This document shows, piece after piece, positions 32,910 to 40,460 of a stretch of 64,000 nt of DNA; positions within the stretch are counted from its first letter, which is position 1, and each line of letters begins with the position of its first letter. Under the pieces are notes generated by a model. It did not search any database. It had not been told where the DNA came from and was given only the letters and a program-made list of their open reading frames with translations. This DNA is from Variovorax paradoxus NBRC 15149 (GTDB lineage: Bacteria > Pseudomonadota > Gammaproteobacteria > Burkholderiales > Burkholderiaceae_C). The position numbers were made by a program, and so were the translations under genes. The stretch is taken from positions 2,790,001 to 2,854,000 of the forward strand of contig NZ_BCUT01000001.1 in NCBI RefSeq assembly GCF_001591365.1. The letters are read 5' to 3'.

Positions 32910-34678
32910 ACTCGTCCCACGCCGACGGCGGCGACCACCCCGCGCCGCAGAGCTTCCTGACCCGCTACGTCTGGAGCCAGGACCACAAGGTGATCGCGGT
33001 GCAGTACGCCTGCACCGCCATCGCAGTGGGCGTGGTGGGCGTGGTGCTGTCCAACCTGATGCGGCTGCAGCTCGGCTTTCCGGGCCAGTTCGAGTTCATC
33101 AATGCCGAGCGCTACTACCAGTTCGTGACCATGCACGGGATGATCATGGTGATCTACCTGCTCACGGCGCTGTTCCTCGGCGGCTTCGGCAACTACCTGA
33201 TCCCGCTGATGGTGGGCGCGCGGGACATGGTGTTTCCCTATCTCAACATGCTGAGCTTCTGGGTCTACCTGCTGTCGGTGGTGGTCCTGATGGCGAGCTT
33301 CTTCGTCGCGGGCGGTCCCACCGGCGCGGGCTGGACGCTGTATCCGCCGCAGTCGATCCTGCCCGGCACGCCGGGCCATGCGGGCGGCATCGTGCTGATG
33401 CTGGTGTCGCTGCTCATCTTCATCGTGGCAACGACGATGGGCGGCCTCAACTACGTGACCACCGTGCTGCAGGCGCGCTGCGAAGGCATGACGCTGCTGC
33501 GCATGCCGCTCACGGTGTGGGGCATCTTCGTGGCCACCATCCTCGCGCTGCTCGGTTTTCCGGCGCTGTTCGTGAGCGGCGTGATGCTGCTGCTCGACCG
33601 GACGCTGGGCACCAGCTTCTTCATGCCGGCGCTGGTGTCGATGGGCCAGGTGACCGGCTACAAGGGCGGCAGCCCGCTGCTGTTCCAGCACCTGTTCTGG
33701 TTCTTCGGCCATCCCGAGGTCTACATCGTCGCGCTGCCGGCCTTCGGCATCGTCTCGGACCTGATCAGCGTGCATGCGCGCAAGTGCATCTTCGGCTACC
33801 GCATGATGGTGTGGGCCATCGTGGCCATCGGCGCGCTCAGCGTGGTGGTGTGGGCGCACCACATGTTCGTGAGCGGCATGAATCCGTACTTCGGATTCTT
33901 CTTCGCGACCACCACGCTGATCATTGCGGTGCCCACCGCGATCAAGGTCTACAACTGGATCCTGACGCTGTGGCGCGGCGACATCCACCTGACGGTGCCG
34001 ATGCTGTTCGCGCTGGCCTTCCTGTGCACCTTCCTCATCGGCGGGCTCACGGGCCTGTTCCTCGGCAACGTGAGCGTGGACATTCCGCTGTCGGGCACGT
34101 ACTTCGTGGTGGCGCACTTCCACATGGTGATGGGCGTGGCGCCGCTCTTGGTGGTGTTCGGCGGCATCTACCACTGGTTCCCCAAGGTCACCGGCCGCAT
34201 GCTCGACGACCGGCTCGGCCGGCTGCATTTCTGGATCACCTTCCTCGGCACCTACCTGATCTATTTTCCGATGCACTACCTGGGTGTGCTGGGCATGCCG
34301 CGGCGCTACTACAACTTCGACGGCTATGCGTTCATTCCGCCCTCGGCGTTCAGCCTGAACACCTTCATCACCGTGGTTGCGCTGATCGTCGGCGTGGCGC
34401 AGCTGCTGTTCATTGCCAATCTTGCCTGGAGCGCGTGGCGCGGCCGGCCGGCCGACGCCAATCCATGGCGCGCCGCCTCGCTCGAATGGCAGACGCCCGC
34501 CACGCCGCCGGGCCACGGCAACTGGGGACCGCGGCTGCCGGTGGTCTACCGGTGGGCCTATGCCTATGGGGAGCCGGGTGCGGCGGAGGATTTCATCGCG
34601 CAGAACGCGCCGCCGGAAGCCGGGCCCGGGGAGCCCGAGCCGGAGGGCCAGGGCGAGGTCCGGGGAGCACCGGCATGA
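32906..34678 (+). CDS. coxN: Cytochrome c oxidase subunit I (CoxN-like)
   Basis: A 590-residue haem-copper oxidase subunit I with about 12 membrane helices. It carries haem a, haem a3 and CuB and reduces oxygen while pumping protons. Typical segments are YYQFVTMHGMIMVIYLLTA with the haem a His, HLFWFFGHPEVYIVALP with the cross-linked CuB His-Tyr, VVWAHHMFVSGMNP with the CuB His pair, and YFVVAHFHMVMGV with the haem His pair. It starts by ATGA overlap with coxM and ends by ATGA overlap with coxO, so the three are translated together. The C-terminal 60 residues are hydrophilic and variable. Confidence 0.95.
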   Translation: MNSSHADGGDHPAPQSFLTRYVWSQDHKVIAVQYACTAIAVGVVGVVLSNLMRLQLGFPGQFEFINAERYYQFVTMHGMIMVIYLLTALFLGGFGNYLIPLMVGARDMVFPYLNMLSFWVYLLSVVVLMASFFVAGGPTGAGWTLYPPQSILPGTPGHAGGIVLMLVSLLIFIVATTMGGLNYVTTVLQARCEGMTLLRMPLTVWGIFVATILALLGFPALFVSGVMLLLDRTLGTSFFMPALVSMGQVTGYKGGSPLLFQHLFWFFGHPEVYIVALPAFGIVSDLISVHARKCIFGYRMMVWAIVAIGALSVVVWAHHMFVSGMNPYFGFFFATTTLIIAVPTAIKVYNWILTLWRGDIHLTVPMLFALAFLCTFLIGGLTGLFLGNVSVDIPLSGTYFVVAHFHMVMGVAPLLVVFGGIYHWFPKVTGRMLDDRLGRLHFWITFLGTYLIYFPMHYLGVLGMPRRYYNFDGYAFIPPSAFSLNTFITVVALIVGVAQLLFIANLAWSAWRGRPADANPWRAASLEWQTPATPPGHGNWGPRLPVVYRWAYAYGEPGAAEDFIAQNAPPEAGPGEPEPEGQGEVRGAPA

Positions 34679-35304
34679 TTTCAGGAGCCGCTTTGGGCAT
34701 CCGCGGTGCCGGCCGCGGCGCTGGCCGCGCCCGCGATCCGCATGCGAGCGCGGCCGGCATCGGCCTGTGGGTCTTCATGGGCGTGGTGACTGCGTTGTTC
34801 TCCCTCTTCATCGTGGCCTATGTGATGCGCATGAGCGGCGGCGATGCGATGACCATCGCGCTGCCGTGGCAGCTCTGGCTCAGCACGGCATTGCTGGTGG
34901 CGGGCAGCGTGGCGCTGCAACGGGCCAGCGGCGCACCGCGCGGTCCCGGCCCGATGCGGGCGCGTCGCCTGCTGCTGGCGGGGGGTCTCTTCGCATTCGG
35001 CTTCCTGGCCGTGCAGCTGTGGGCCTGGCAGGCGCTGCTGGGCGCGCAGGTGATGCCGGCCGGCAATCCGGCGGGCAGCTTCTTCTACCTGCTGACCGCC
35101 ATGCATGGGCTCCACCTGATGGGCGGGCTGGTCGGGTGGGCCTGGACGGCGCACGCCGCGTGGCCCGATCCGGCCCGCTCCGCCTGGCGCATCGCGCTGT
35201 GCGCGCGCTACTGGCACTTCATGCTGGCGGTGTGGCTGGTGCTGTTCGTGCTGCTGGGCTGGGTGACGCCGGAGGTGGCGCGCTTCATCTGCGGCACATC
35301 CTGA
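34675..35304 (+). CDS. coxO: Cytochrome c oxidase subunit III-like protein (first copy)
   Basis: A 209-residue subunit III-type membrane protein with five hydrophobic helices. Family marks are the first helix after ASAAGIGLWVFMGVV, TAMHGLHLMGGLVGW and a C-terminal ARYWHFMLAVWLVLF. The long low-complexity N-terminus (GIRGAGRGAGRARD) is poorly conserved in such proteins. The start overlaps the coxN stop by ATGA. A second subunit III-type gene follows 11 bases later, as in coxMNOP operons. Confidence 0.87.
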   Translation: MISGAALGIRGAGRGAGRARDPHASAAGIGLWVFMGVVTALFSLFIVAYVMRMSGGDAMTIALPWQLWLSTALLVAGSVALQRASGAPRGPGPMRARRLLLAGGLFAFGFLAVQLWAWQALLGAQVMPAGNPAGSFFYLLTAMHGLHLMGGLVGWAWTAHAAWPDPARSAWRIALCARYWHFMLAVWLVLFVLLGWVTPEVARFICGTS

Positions 35305-35315
35305 GGAGGCGTCCC

Positions 35316-36020
35316 ATGAACCACACCGCAACCGCCGCTGCTGCGCCGCTGAACCCGCAGGCCATCGCCGCCACCGGCTGGCGCGGGCTGGTCGCCGACT
35401 GGTCCTCCGACCGCCAGGCGTTCCACGTCTCGTGGGGCAAGGCGATGATGTGGATCTTCCTGCTCAGCGACACCTTCGTCTTCAGCTGCTTCCTGACCGG
35501 CTACATGACGGTGCGCGTCTCGACCACGGTGCCGTGGCCCAACCCGAGCGAGGTGTTCGCGCTCCATGTGGGGGGCGCCGACATCCCGCTGCTGCTGATC
35601 GCGATCATGACCTTCGTGCTCATCAGCAGCAGCGGCACGATGGCGATGGCCGTCAATTTCGCCTACCGCCGCGACCGCGTGAACGCCGCCACGCTGATGC
35701 TCGTGACCGCGACCTGCGGCGAACTCTTCGTCGGCATGCAGGCCTTCGAGTGGTCCAAGCTGATCCTCGAGGAGGGCGTGCGGCCCTGGGGCAACCCGAT
35801 GGGCGCGGCGCAGTTCGGCTCGGCCTTCTTCATGATCACGGGCTTCCATGGGCTGCACGTGTCGGCCGGCGTGGTCTTCCTGTTCACCGTGGCCTTCAAG
35901 CTGATGCGCGGCGACTACGACAAGTCCGGCAACTACCAGATCGTCGAGATTGCCGGCCTGTACTGGCACTTCGTGGACCTGGTGTGGGTGTTCATCTTTG
36001 CGCTGTTCTATCTCTGGTGA
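35316..36020 (+). CDS. coxP: Cytochrome c oxidase subunit III-like protein (second copy)
   Basis: A 234-residue subunit III-type protein with five to six helices (SWGKAMMWIFLLSDTFVF, GFHGLHVSAGVVFLFTVAF, LYWHFVDLVWVFIFALFYLW). The Glu in GELFVGMQAFEW lies where subunit III carries its membrane Glu. A strong ribosome binding site (GAGGAGG) precedes the ATG. It is more similar to classical CtaE than the first copy, which suggests this one provides the main subunit III function. Confidence 0.9.
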   Translation: MNHTATAAAAPLNPQAIAATGWRGLVADWSSDRQAFHVSWGKAMMWIFLLSDTFVFSCFLTGYMTVRVSTTVPWPNPSEVFALHVGGADIPLLLIAIMTFVLISSSGTMAMAVNFAYRRDRVNAATLMLVTATCGELFVGMQAFEWSKLILEEGVRPWGNPMGAAQFGSAFFMITGFHGLHVSAGVVFLFTVAFKLMRGDYDKSGNYQIVEIAGLYWHFVDLVWVFIFALFYLW

Positions 36021-36037
36021 GAAGGAGGAAGAAGACC

Positions 36038-36352
36038 ATGAACCCCGCCACCGGCCAGCAGCATCCGATCGGCCTCTATCTCAAGATCTGGGGGCTGCTG
36101 TTCGTGCTCAGCACGATGTCCTACCTGGTCGACTATTTCCATTTCCAGGGCTACCTGCGCTGGACGCTGATCATCACCTTCATGCTGCTGAAGGCGGGGC
36201 TGATCGTCGCGGTCTTCATGCACATGGCGTGGGAGCGGCTGTCGCTGGTCTATGCCATCCTGGTGCCGCCGCTGTGCCTGCTGGTGCTGGTCGGGCTGAT
36301 GGCGGCGGAGGCCGACCACACCTTCCTGACGCGGCTGTTGTTCTTCCACTGA
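36038..36352 (+). CDS. Cytochrome c oxidase subunit IV (prokaryotic type)
   Basis: A 104-residue protein with three hydrophobic helices (LYLKIWGLLFVLSTMSYLVD, WTLIITFMLLKAGLIVAVFM, LSLVYAILVPPLCLLVLVGL), matching the COX4_pro family. The charged-turn segment HMAWERLS is typical. GAAGGAGG precedes the ATG, 17 bases after coxP. It is the last gene of the oxidase operon. No haem or copper assembly gene (ctaB, ctaG, surf1) is present here, so these must be supplied elsewhere. Confidence 0.87.
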   Translation: MNPATGQQHPIGLYLKIWGLLFVLSTMSYLVDYFHFQGYLRWTLIITFMLLKAGLIVAVFMHMAWERLSLVYAILVPPLCLLVLVGLMAAEADHTFLTRLLFFH

Positions 36353-36369
36353 AGCCGCTGCAGGCCCGC

Positions 36370-37998
36370 TCAGCGCTTCACCACGTAGCGCGTCACCACG
36401 GGCGGCGATTCGCCGATGTGGAAGGCCAGCCGCCGCTCGCGCAGCGCCATGTCGGCGGCCGTGGCGCGGTTGAAGCGGCGCAGGTGGTCGGTCCAGCTTT
36501 CGTCCACGATCTCTTCCAGGTAGCGGCCCGGCTCCGCGATGTCGTGCAGCAGTTCCCAGCCGATGGCGCCCTGGCCCAGGCGCGCGCGCCGGGTCTGGTG
36601 CATCACCAGGTGGAAGGCGGCCGCGCGCGCGGGGTCGATCATGTATTCGATGGTGATGACCACGCGGCCGTTTTCTTCCGGCGTTTCCGCCGGCGGGCCT
36701 GCGGCCCAGCCGGCGCGCGCCGGGCTCATGTCGGCTTCCTCGCCCGAGACGTCGGTGACCCAGCGCAGCGCCGCCAGCATCAGCAGGGTGCCGCTCACGG
36801 CGGCGACCTCGAGGCTGGAGCGCAGGTCGGTGACGGTGGCCACCTGGCCCCAGAGCGCCGCGCCGATCGCGCTCGCGCCCATGATCGCCATCTGGTAGGT
36901 CGACATGCCGCGCGCGCGCACCCAGTCGGGCAGCGCGAGCTGCGCCGAGACCGAGAGCGAGTTGGCCACCGTGATCCAGGCCATGCCGCCGAAGAACATC
37001 GCGGGCACCGCCACCCAGGCGTTGGGTGCGAAGGCCATCACCGCGGTGGCGAGCGACTGCAGCACCGTTCCGCGCAGCACCAGCTGGTCGCGCCCGAGCG
37101 CCTGGCGCAGCCGCGGCAGGAACAGCACCGCGATGATCGCGCCCGCGCCCATGGCCGCGAGCAGCAGCGTGAAGGTGGCCGCGCCGCCGCCCTTGAGGTT
37201 GCGTGCCAGGAGCGGCAGCAGCGCGAGCAGCGCGGTGGAGTGGAAGAAGAAGATCGTGATGCGCGAGAGCACCGCGCGCATGCGCTGCGACTGCCAGACG
37301 AACTGCACGCCCACGCGCATCGCGCTGATGAGCTTCTCGCGGCCCAGCGGATTGGGCGTGTGCTCGCGCCGCCAGCGCAGCACCACGAAGCCCGAGGCCA
37401 CCGACAGCACCGCGTTGAGCGCAAACACCCAGACGCTGCCCGCACTGGCAATCAGCATGCCGGCCGTGAGCGGGCCGATGATGCGCGAGGCGTTCATCGC
37501 AATGCCGTTCAGGCCCAGCGCCGCCGGCAACTGCGGCCGCGGCACCAGCTCGGGCACGATGGCCGAGAACACCGGCCAGCGCAGCGCCAGCCCGATGCCG
37601 TTGGCGAAGGTGAGCGCCAGCAAGAGCGGCGCGGTCATCAGGTCCATGGCGATGGCCGCGCACAGCACGATGGCCGTGCCCGCGAGCCAGAACTGCGTGG
37701 CCACCAGCCAGCGCCGGCGGTCCAGGATGTCGGCCAGCGCGCCGCTGGGCAGGCCCAGCAGGAACACCGGCAGGGTGGAGGCCGACTGCACCAGCGCCAC
37801 CCAGATCGGCGAGGTGGTCAGCGAGGTCATCATCCATGCCGCCGCCACGTCGTTCATCCACATGCAGATGTTGGCGATGAGCCAGGTGCTCCACAGCATG
37901 CGGAACACGGGCAGCTTGAGCGGCTCGAGCGCCGCGAACTTCGGCGGCTGCGGCCGGGTGGGGGGAATGGGTGTTTCTTCGGGCGAAATCGGCGGCAT
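36370..37998 (-). CDS. MFS exporter (DUF894/EntS type) with C-terminal fused domain
   Basis: A 542-residue major facilitator of the MFS_3 (DUF894) family, which includes the enterobactin exporter EntS. The twelve-helix part covers about residues 25-430 (MLWSTWLIANICMWMNDVAA, LLGLPSGALADILDRRRWL, GIGLALRWPVFSAIVPEL). The C-terminal 100 residues are soluble (VVITIEYMIDPARAAAFHLV, DLMRRF-like DHLRRFNRATAADM) and resemble a small antibiotic-biosynthesis-monooxygenase-like or ferredoxin-like domain. The substrate is unknown. It is convergent with the oxidase operon with 17 bases between stops. The fusion is known in this family and not an artefact. Confidence 0.87.
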   Translation of the reverse strand: MPPISPEETPIPPTRPQPPKFAALEPLKLPVFRMLWSTWLIANICMWMNDVAAAWMMTSLTTSPIWVALVQSASTLPVFLLGLPSGALADILDRRRWLVATQFWLAGTAIVLCAAIAMDLMTAPLLLALTFANGIGLALRWPVFSAIVPELVPRPQLPAALGLNGIAMNASRIIGPLTAGMLIASAGSVWVFALNAVLSVASGFVVLRWRREHTPNPLGREKLISAMRVGVQFVWQSQRMRAVLSRITIFFFHSTALLALLPLLARNLKGGGAATFTLLLAAMGAGAIIAVLFLPRLRQALGRDQLVLRGTVLQSLATAVMAFAPNAWVAVPAMFFGGMAWITVANSLSVSAQLALPDWVRARGMSTYQMAIMGASAIGAALWGQVATVTDLRSSLEVAAVSGTLLMLAALRWVTDVSGEEADMSPARAGWAAGPPAETPEENGRVVITIEYMIDPARAAAFHLVMHQTRRARLGQGAIGWELLHDIAEPGRYLEEIVDESWTDHLRRFNRATAADMALRERRLAFHIGESPPVVTRYVVKR

Positions 37999-38013
37999 GT
38001 CGCCCGATTGTGC

Positions 38014-38784
38014 CTATCCCCTGTCGCTGCGCGCCAGGCGGTGTTCGAGCCGCCGCAGCATCGTCGTGAGCACGAGCGTCATCACCCAGTACACCACCGA
38101 GATCGCGAGGTACGGCTCCCAGTAGCGCGCATAGGCACCGGCCACCGTGCGCGCCGCATAGGCCAGCTCGGCCAGGCCGATGGCCGAGACCAGCGAGGTG
38201 TCTTTCAGCAGCGCGATCGCGTTGTTGCCGAGAGGCGGCAGCATGCGCCTGAAGGCCTGCGGCAGCACCACGTAGCGCATCACCTGCAGCGGCGTGAAGC
38301 CGATCGAGCGGCCGGCGTCGAACTGCCCGCGCGAGATCGACTGGATGCCGGCGCGGAACACCTCCGAGATGTAGGCCGCCGAATTGAGCGTGAGCGCCAC
38401 CACGCCGGAGATCAGCGCGCCGTGCTCCTGCTTGAGCTCGCGCGCCAGGTCGCCGCTGATCAGGAGGCCGGTCGCCGGATGGATGAACACCGGCATCACC
38501 GCAAAGTGGATCAGCAGGATCTGCACGAACAAAGGCGTGCCGCGGAAGAAGCTCACGTACACCGTGGCCGGCCAGCGCAGGAAGAAGCGCGCCATCCAGC
38601 TCCAGGGCGCATGGCGCGGCCGGGCGAGCCGCGCGAGCGCCAGGCACAGGCCCCAGCTCGAACCCAGCAGCACGCACACCACCGTCATGCGCAGCGTCAT
38701 CCAGGCGCCCTGCCAGAACAGGTCCCTGTATTCGACCAGGATGTCCCAGCGGAACCATCCGAACAAGAGGATCGGCTGCTCCAT
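38014..38784 (-). CDS. Amino-acid ABC transporter permease
   Basis: A 256-residue permease of the HisM/GlnP polar amino-acid family. The signature is LTLNSAAYISEVFRAGIQSI and the coupling loop is SRGQFDAGRSIGFTPLQVMRYVVLPQAF with GNNAIALLKDTSLVSAIGLAEL following. It follows the binding-protein gene by 32 bases on the same strand. No ATPase gene is next to it, and no second permease, so it must borrow these or act as a homodimer with an ATPase encoded elsewhere. Confidence 0.92.
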   Translation of the reverse strand: MEQPILLFGWFRWDILVEYRDLFWQGAWMTLRMTVVCVLLGSSWGLCLALARLARPRHAPWSWMARFFLRWPATVYVSFFRGTPLFVQILLIHFAVMPVFIHPATGLLISGDLARELKQEHGALISGVVALTLNSAAYISEVFRAGIQSISRGQFDAGRSIGFTPLQVMRYVVLPQAFRRMLPPLGNNAIALLKDTSLVSAIGLAELAYAARTVAGAYARYWEPYLAISVVYWVMTLVLTTMLRRLEHRLARSDRG

Positions 38785-38816
38785 CTAGGGCTTTCGCGCG
38801 GTCGTGCAGTGTGCGC

Positions 38817-39575
38817 TCATCGGGCGTTCGGGTCCTTGTTGAACCACTTCTTGTAGATGGCGGCGTAGCTGCCGTCCGCGCGGATCGCGGCCAGGCCGGC
38901 CGTGAGCTTGTCGAGCAGCGCCTTGTCGCCCTTCTTCACGACGATGCCGAAGCCTTCCTCGGGGAAGGACTTGTCGTCGAGCGTCTTGAGCTCGGGGTTC
39001 TGCGCCACGCGGTAGGCGATCACGCCGTTGTCGCCCATGGCGGCATCGACGCCGCCGCCGGCCAGCTCGGAAATGATGAGCGGCGTGCTCTCGAAGCGGC
39101 GGATGTTGGGGCTGGTCTTGCCGAACTCGCGCGAGGCGATGTCGTCGGCCGTGGAGGCGCTCACCACGGCAATCTTCTTGCCCGCCAGGTCCTTCAGCGA
39201 GGCCACCGTGCTGCCCTTGGGCAGCGCGATCAGCTGGCGCGCCGCGAAGTAGGGCGGCGTGAAGTCGTAGCTCTGCTTGCGCTTCTCGTTGATGGTGACG
39301 CCCGAGATCACGAGGTCGACGTCGCCGTTGTTGAGCGCGCCGAAGATGCCCGTGAACGGCGTGTTCACCACCTTGATCTTCAGGCCCTGCTGCCTGGCAA
39401 TGGCGTTGATGATGTCGATGTCGAAGCCGACGATCTGCTTGTCCTTGTTCTCGAAGGCGAAGGGCGCGTAGGTGGCGCTGGAGGCCACGATGAGTTCGCG
39501 GTTCTGGGCCTGGGCGCCGAAGGCGAGCGTGGCGGCGGCAAGGCCGAGCGCCAGGGCGCGGCGGATGGAGTTCAT
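38817..39575 (-). CDS. Amino-acid ABC transporter substrate-binding protein
   Basis: A 252-residue family 3 solute-binding protein. The signal peptide ends at AQA (residue 23), and the mature protein begins QNRELIVASSATYAPFAFENKD with the family motif GFDIDIINAIARQQG. It binds a polar amino acid in the periplasm. AGAGG precedes the ATG. It is the promoter-proximal gene of a two-gene operon with the permease. Confidence 0.93.
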   Translation of the reverse strand: MNSIRRALALGLAAATLAFGAQAQNRELIVASSATYAPFAFENKDKQIVGFDIDIINAIARQQGLKIKVVNTPFTGIFGALNNGDVDLVISGVTINEKRKQSYDFTPPYFAARQLIALPKGSTVASLKDLAGKKIAVVSASTADDIASREFGKTSPNIRRFESTPLIISELAGGGVDAAMGDNGVIAYRVAQNPELKTLDDKSFPEEGFGIVVKKGDKALLDKLTAGLAAIRADGSYAAIYKKWFNKDPNAR

Positions 39576-39639
39576 GCGGGGACCTCTTCCTCTTTGTTCC
39601 GCCGGACGGCGGGATGTGTCTGTGGGGTGGGCGGGAATT

Positions 39640-40116
39640 CTAGGGCGCCAGGTGCCCGAGCGGCCAGGCGCTGCTGGCCTTCACCTCGCCCAGCGAGAAG
39701 CTGGTGTGCAGGTCCTTCACGTTCGGCAGGTTCATGAGGTGCTGGCGCGCGAAGGCCGAGAAGCCGTCCAGGTCCTGCGCCACCACCTGCAGCTCGAAGG
39801 TGCCGGTGCCGCTGATGTAGTGGCAGGCCACCACCTCGGGCAGCTTGCGGATCGCGTCCTCCAGTTTCAGCGTTGCATCGTTGGTGACGCGCTCGGTGTC
39901 CACGCGCACGAAAGCGAGCACGCCCAGCCCGATCTTGTGGCGGTCGATCTCGGCGTGGTAGCCCTTGATGAAGCCGGCCTCCTCCAGCGCGCGCACACGG
40001 CGCCAGCAGGGCGCGGCCGAGAGCCCCACGCGCTGCGCAAGCTCGGCGTTGGTGAGGCGGCCGTCGGCCTGCAGTTCTTGCAGGATTGCGAGGTCGAACT
40101 TGTCAATGCTTTCCAT
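39640..40116 (-). CDS. Lrp/AsnC-family transcriptional regulator
   Basis: A 158-residue Lrp/AsnC regulator: helix-turn-helix (FDLAILQELQADGRLTNAEL, VGLSAAPCWRRVRALEEAGF) and RAM domain (VACHYISGTGTFELQVVAQD). It lies divergent from the indolepyruvate oxidoreductase gene, with 179 bases between its start and the leader frame, so it probably controls that gene in response to aromatic amino acids, as family members commonly do. The intergenic region is AT-rich near 40130-40165 and shows no clear dyad. Confidence 0.92.
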   Translation of the reverse strand: MESIDKFDLAILQELQADGRLTNAELAQRVGLSAAPCWRRVRALEEAGFIKGYHAEIDRHKIGLGVLAFVRVDTERVTNDATLKLEDAIRKLPEVVACHYISGTGTFELQVVAQDLDGFSAFARQHLMNLPNVKDLHTSFSLGEVKASSAWPLGHLAP

Positions 40117-40295
40117 GGAGGGCGATATTAAGCAAGATTCTTCCTGGAAGCTGGTTTTTTGGGGCACAGAACGCAAACACCTGTCGCGCACCCCGGCATA
40201 CACTTTGCGTGATCATGGGCTCGCGCCCTACCCGGGCACAGACCCACACCCATCAGCCAGGCCCACGAGGCCCTGCCACACGGAGACAGACAAAC

Positions 40296-40460
40296 ATGAA
40301 CGCACCGCTGCCCGAGCACATTCGCCGCGCGCTGGAAACCGTCACGCTCGACGACAACCCGCAACGCGGGTTGCGCCGCAGGCACAAGTACGACGCGGGC
40401 GGCGTAGCCGGACGCACTGGATTTGGCGTCGAGCGTGCTTGCGAAGGAGATGCTGCATGA
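40296..40460 (+). other. 54-codon leader frame duplicating the start of the oxidoreductase gene
   Basis: An open frame whose first 20 codons encode MNAPLPEHIRRALETVTLDD, nearly the same as the first 20 residues of the next gene (one Arg/Lys change). Six of the seven codons that differ are silent changes, so both copies seem to have been kept as coding sequence. After codon 20 it diverges into a basic tail. The TGA (40458-40460) overlaps the ATG of the large gene (40457-40459), giving ATGA coupling. CGGAGAC precedes its ATG. It may be a remnant of a tandem paralogue shortened by deletion, or a coupled leader peptide; expression is unproven. Confidence 0.6.
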
